From Acidimicrobiales bacterium (GTDB lineage Bacteria > Actinomycetota > Acidimicrobiia > Acidimicrobiales > JABEUL01): DNA of 7,532 nucleotides. The notes under the pieces were generated by a model. The model worked only from the letters and a program-made list of their open reading frames with translations. It was not told the DNA's origin and searched no databases. Of this stretch, positions 5,691-7,532 are shown in pieces. A program made the position numbers and the translations under genes. Within the stretch, counting starts at the first letter, position 1. Every line of letters begins with the position of its first letter. Where the stretch lies: NCBI GenBank assembly GCA_013044465.1, contig JABEUL010000300.1, forward strand, positions 1 to 7,532. Reading direction: 5' to 3'.

Positions 5691-6764
5691 ATGACCGAGG
5701 GCAATAATCAGATTTTATCTGACTCAACTAGAAACCAGAGTAATGGCGAAAGCCTATATTCAGGGATTAGTGCCCTAATCCCTGGGTTGTTACTAGTATC
5801 TGGGTTAAGCATTGTTGCGCTTGTTCTTGGCTATCTCATCCCTGTCGTTGGTTCACCCGTATTTGCCATTGTCGGGGGAATAGCCGTTACGCTTTTCAGA
5901 ACACCGCGCCAGAACTTCCAAACCGGGATTCATTTTGCCGGAAGATATATATTGCAATCCGCAATTGTAGTTTTTGGGCTTGAGCTATCATTCACTCAAG
6001 TATTAGCGACCGGCCTATCATCACTTCCTGTGATGCTCGGATCATTAACAGTAGCTCTTGTGGGTGCACGGATAATCGGATCGAGACTCTCAATAAGTAA
6101 TGACTTGAGAACTCTAATAGGGGTAGGGACTGGAATATGTGGAGCATCGGCTATTGCAGCAACCGATGCAGTTATTTCCGCGTCTGAAGCTGACGTATCG
6201 TATGCGGTTGCGACGATATTTACATTTAATGTCGCGGCTGTGCTAAGTTTTCCCACAATTGGGCATCTATTGGCATTTGGTCCGCACCAATTCGGCCTTT
6301 GGGCGGGAACTGCTGTTAATGATCTATCCTCAGTGGTGGCGGCAACTTCGATATTTGGACATGGCGCTACATCCTATGGAGTAGTAGTGAAACTGACCAG
6401 AACGTTGATGATAATACCTATAACAATCGGCATAGGGCTTTGGCGTGCACGAAAGCTTGAGTCAGAAATTAAAGATAAAGTTGCCTTTATTGATCACATA
6501 AAGAGAATATTTCCAATCTTTATCCTTTGGTTTTTAATTGCCGTAACAATAAATACTTCTGGCTTGATACCGCACCACTTCCATAGCGATATTTCCACAC
6601 TCGCACAGGTTATGATAACCATGGCATTAGCAGGTATTGGACTATCCACAAAGTTTAAAGACATTAGAAAAGCCGGAATTAAACCCTTAGCATTAGGCGC
6701 ATCTCTGTGGATATTAGTTGGCGTATCGAGCTTAGGACTGCAATACCTGACAAAACTTCTCTAG
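5691..6764 (+). CDS. YeiH/UPF0324 family membrane protein (putative sulfate exporter family)
   Basis: This 357-residue inner-membrane protein has a polar N-terminal tail of about 25 residues and then about ten hydrophobic segments, starting ALIPGLLLVSGLSIVALVLG (28-47). Family signatures are FRTPRQNFQTGIHFAGRYILQ in the first third (69-89), VVFGLELS (93-100), GTGICGASAIAA (146-157), AGTAVNDLSSVVAA (205-218) and KLTRTLMIIP (234-243). A polar loop at about 252-270 splits two halves, and GIGLSTKFKDIRKAGIKPL (315-333) lies near the end. The family is annotated in databases as putative sulfate exporters, but biochemical proof is thin, so substrate is inferred. Length matches the family, so the gene looks intact. 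The adjacent divergent LysR regulator probably controls it. ATG at 5691 is the only sensible start; it lacks a clear Shine-Dalgarno sequence. It stops with TAG at 6762-6764. Confidence 0.92.
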   Translation: MTEGNNQILSDSTRNQSNGESLYSGISALIPGLLLVSGLSIVALVLGYLIPVVGSPVFAIVGGIAVTLFRTPRQNFQTGIHFAGRYILQSAIVVFGLELSFTQVLATGLSSLPVMLGSLTVALVGARIIGSRLSISNDLRTLIGVGTGICGASAIAATDAVISASEADVSYAVATIFTFNVAAVLSFPTIGHLLAFGPHQFGLWAGTAVNDLSSVVAATSIFGHGATSYGVVVKLTRTLMIIPITIGIGLWRARKLESEIKDKVAFIDHIKRIFPIFILWFLIAVTINTSGLIPHHFHSDISTLAQVMITMALAGIGLSTKFKDIRKAGIKPLALGASLWILVGVSSLGLQYLTKLL

Positions 6765-6773
6765 CAGGTTTAC

Positions 6774-6788
6774 CCTTTTTACAAAAGG
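6774..6788. repeat. Short AT-rich hairpin after yeiH
   Basis: CCTTTT and AAAAGG (6 bp) surround the 3-nt loop TAC, 9 nt after the yeiH-type stop. The stem is weak and no T tract follows. It may add to termination together with the stronger hairpin 20 nt further on. Confidence 0.3.
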
Positions 6789-6807
6789 ATCAAATCAAAG
6801 TAATTAA

Positions 6808-6835
6808 TAGCAAAGGTGGTTAGGCACTTTTGCTA
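6808..6835 (+). terminator. Strong hairpin, probable 3' end of the yeiH transcript
   Basis: TAGCAAAGGTG (6808-6818) pairs with CACTTTTGCTA (6825-6835) over 11 bp, including one G-T wobble, around a 6-nt loop (GTTAGG). It begins 43 nt after the yeiH-type stop. It is the best continuous stem in the window. On the + strand it is followed by AAAACC rather than T residues, so it would be a T-less terminator or an RNA-stabilising end. On the - strand it is followed by an AT-rich run and could also stop transcription from the gene ending at 7190. The structure is seen directly; the function is inferred. Confidence 0.5.
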
Positions 6836-6837
6836 AA

Positions 6838-6847
6838 AACCTAGGTT
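6838..6847. repeat. 10-bp perfect palindrome AACCTAGGTT
   Basis: A perfect even palindrome immediately follows the hairpin at 6808-6835. It is self-complementary DNA with no spacer, so it is a possible protein-binding site rather than an RNA stem. It may be chance. Confidence 0.2.
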
Positions 6848-7189
6848 ACTATGTTGGGAGATTCACGATTCTTGGCCTTCCATAAACATGGGCACTTCTG
6901 TAATTGAAACAGATCTTCAAGGGGACTCATCAGACATAGCACAGCGTCTTGTCTAAATTTGCAGCCACAATTAGTAATAACATAATGTCCCAGCCTTCAC
7001 CATGCGATTGCCTTGCCTGATTGAATGCCTCTCCGCACGTCAAAAAAGAGCTTTATCCCTTGATATGTCCTGGGACAAATATCCCTTCACAATATTTCTA
7101 ATGGATCGTGACACGCGGCTCTGCTGTTTACGATTTATCGTATGTATTCTTATGGCACACAGGTTGCACCATCCCAATTTGAAATCGGC
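6848..7189. other. Gap of about 340 nt with no convincing gene
   Basis: This stretch lies between the convergent yeiH-type and 7190-7532 genes. The + strand frame at 7002-7229 has low-complexity Cys/Leu/Arg-rich content, no Shine-Dalgarno sequence and runs into the oppositely oriented gene, so I do not call it. A 22-residue frame opens at ATG 6888 and stops at 6954-6956; shifting by one base at 6952 lets it continue to a stop at 7018-7020, but no protein family is recognisable. Structural marks are TGTCCCAG (6986-6993) with its exact complement CTGGGACA (7070-7077), the nested TGTCC-TG-GGACA (7066-7077), and the palindrome TACGATTTATCGTA (7129-7142). It may be a decayed gene, long untranslated ends, or a small RNA region; the sequence alone does not decide. 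Confidence 0.5.
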
Positions 7190-7532
7190 TCACTCGTGGG
7201 CTGCAACAATCTCCTTGGACCTGGCATAGGCCACGATTCCTTTGTAAGTAGCCCCTACGAATGCTGGAACGTGGTTTGGAACCGTAATGACATTCCCGGA
7301 AGTATCACATGGGTAGGTTGTAGGGTCTTTTGAGTAAGAAGTCGACTTGCCGCCTTGATTCAAGTGATAGAACTTCGCCGATTGACACCACATGACCTGA
7401 CCGGATGGAGCCGGTGAAGTGCTACCATTTGCCAAATTCAAAAGCATCAGATGTCCTGCAACATCAGGGACAAGCACAACGTTTTGCGCCGAATATGACG
7501 CAAGTACCGTATATGTCAGCATAGGAACATCA
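7190..7532 (-). CDS. C-terminal part of an unidentified, possibly beta-propeller-like extracytoplasmic protein (5' partial)
   Basis: The - strand frame is open from the window edge to a TGA at 7190-7192, giving 113 residues. The true start lies beyond base 7532; the ATG at 7520-7522 is simply internal. The stretch NVVLVPDVAGHLMLLNLANGS (residues 17-37, in two strands with a Gly turn between) looks like one blade of a PQQ-type or WD-like propeller. The remainder is rich in Ser, Thr, Gly, Tyr and Asn, with two cysteines (residues 49 and 75) that could form a disulfide. This composition fits a secreted or surface protein. No transmembrane segment or sorting motif is visible at the C-terminus, which ends in IVAAHE. 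I do not recognise the family with certainty. It is convergent with the yeiH-type gene and shows no link to the cobalamin genes. Confidence 0.7.
   Translation of the reverse strand, partial: DVPMLTYTVLASYSAQNVVLVPDVAGHLMLLNLANGSTSPAPSGQVMWCQSAKFYHLNQGGKSTSYSKDPTTYPCDTSGNVITVPNHVPAFVGATYKGIVAYARSKEIVAAHE

Noticed and set aside
5996..6256. - strand frame opposite the YeiH-type gene
   Set aside because: It is a shadow of the conserved membrane protein.
6765..7189. Insertion sequence, attachment site or tRNA in the gap
   Set aside because: No terminal inverted repeats with flanking target duplications, no transposase, and no cloverleaf were found.
7002..7333. + strand frames at 7002-7229 and 7142-7333
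   Set aside because: They lack ribosome-binding sites and family signals and overlap the better - strand frame; a faint likeness of 7056-7080 to a transposase WD motif is too weak to count.

Overview
The window holds the 3' part of a cobalamin (vitamin B12) corrin-ring operon on the + strand, then a divergent LysR regulator / YeiH-type transporter pair, then a poorly coding gap, and finally the C-terminal end of an unidentified protein on the - strand. The DNA is moderately AT-rich (low-to-mid 40s % GC by eye, not computed). The CbiG-CbiH(CobJ) and CbiE-CbiT fusions, the two-domain CbiX, and the style of the LysR N-terminus suggest a low-GC actinobacterium or relative. This is inference from protein style only; there is no rRNA or marker gene to settle it.

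Bases 1-4488 form one tight gene run: a CbiE-CbiT methyltransferase/decarboxylase (CobL type, cut by the window start), a CbiG-CbiH fusion (572 aa), a 71-aa 2[4Fe-4S] ferredoxin, the precorrin-8 methylmutase CbiC, and a long sirohydrochlorin cobaltochelatase CbiX. Apart from a 73-nt gap before cbiG-cbiH, junctions are ATGA overlaps or 1 nt. CbiX (early cobalt insertion) and CbiG (delta-lactone opening) point to the oxygen-independent, cobalt-early pathway. Together these genes cover cobalt insertion, C17 methylation with ring contraction, lactone opening, C5/C15 methylation with decarboxylation, and the C11-to-C12 methyl migration. Other steps (cbiL, cbiF, cbiD, cbiJ, cbiA) are not visible and may lie upstream of base 1.

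Bases 4489-4699 separate the convergent cbiX and lysR genes and hold several hairpins, including a long two-part stem whose loop contains the lysR stop codon. Bases 4700-6764 hold lysR (-) and a YeiH/UPF0324 membrane protein (+), divergently transcribed from a 70-nt shared control region. This matches the known pairing of sulfur-type LysR regulators with 'putative sulfate exporter' family transporters.

Bases 6765-7189 show no convincing gene but contain a strong hairpin and several palindromes. Bases 7190-7532 (-) encode the last 113 residues of a probably extracytoplasmic, perhaps beta-propeller-like protein. I see no mobile element, CRISPR array, tRNA or rRNA. Nothing here is clearly a new system. 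The most notable points are the ferredoxin embedded between cbiH and cbiC, and the structured 3' ends.
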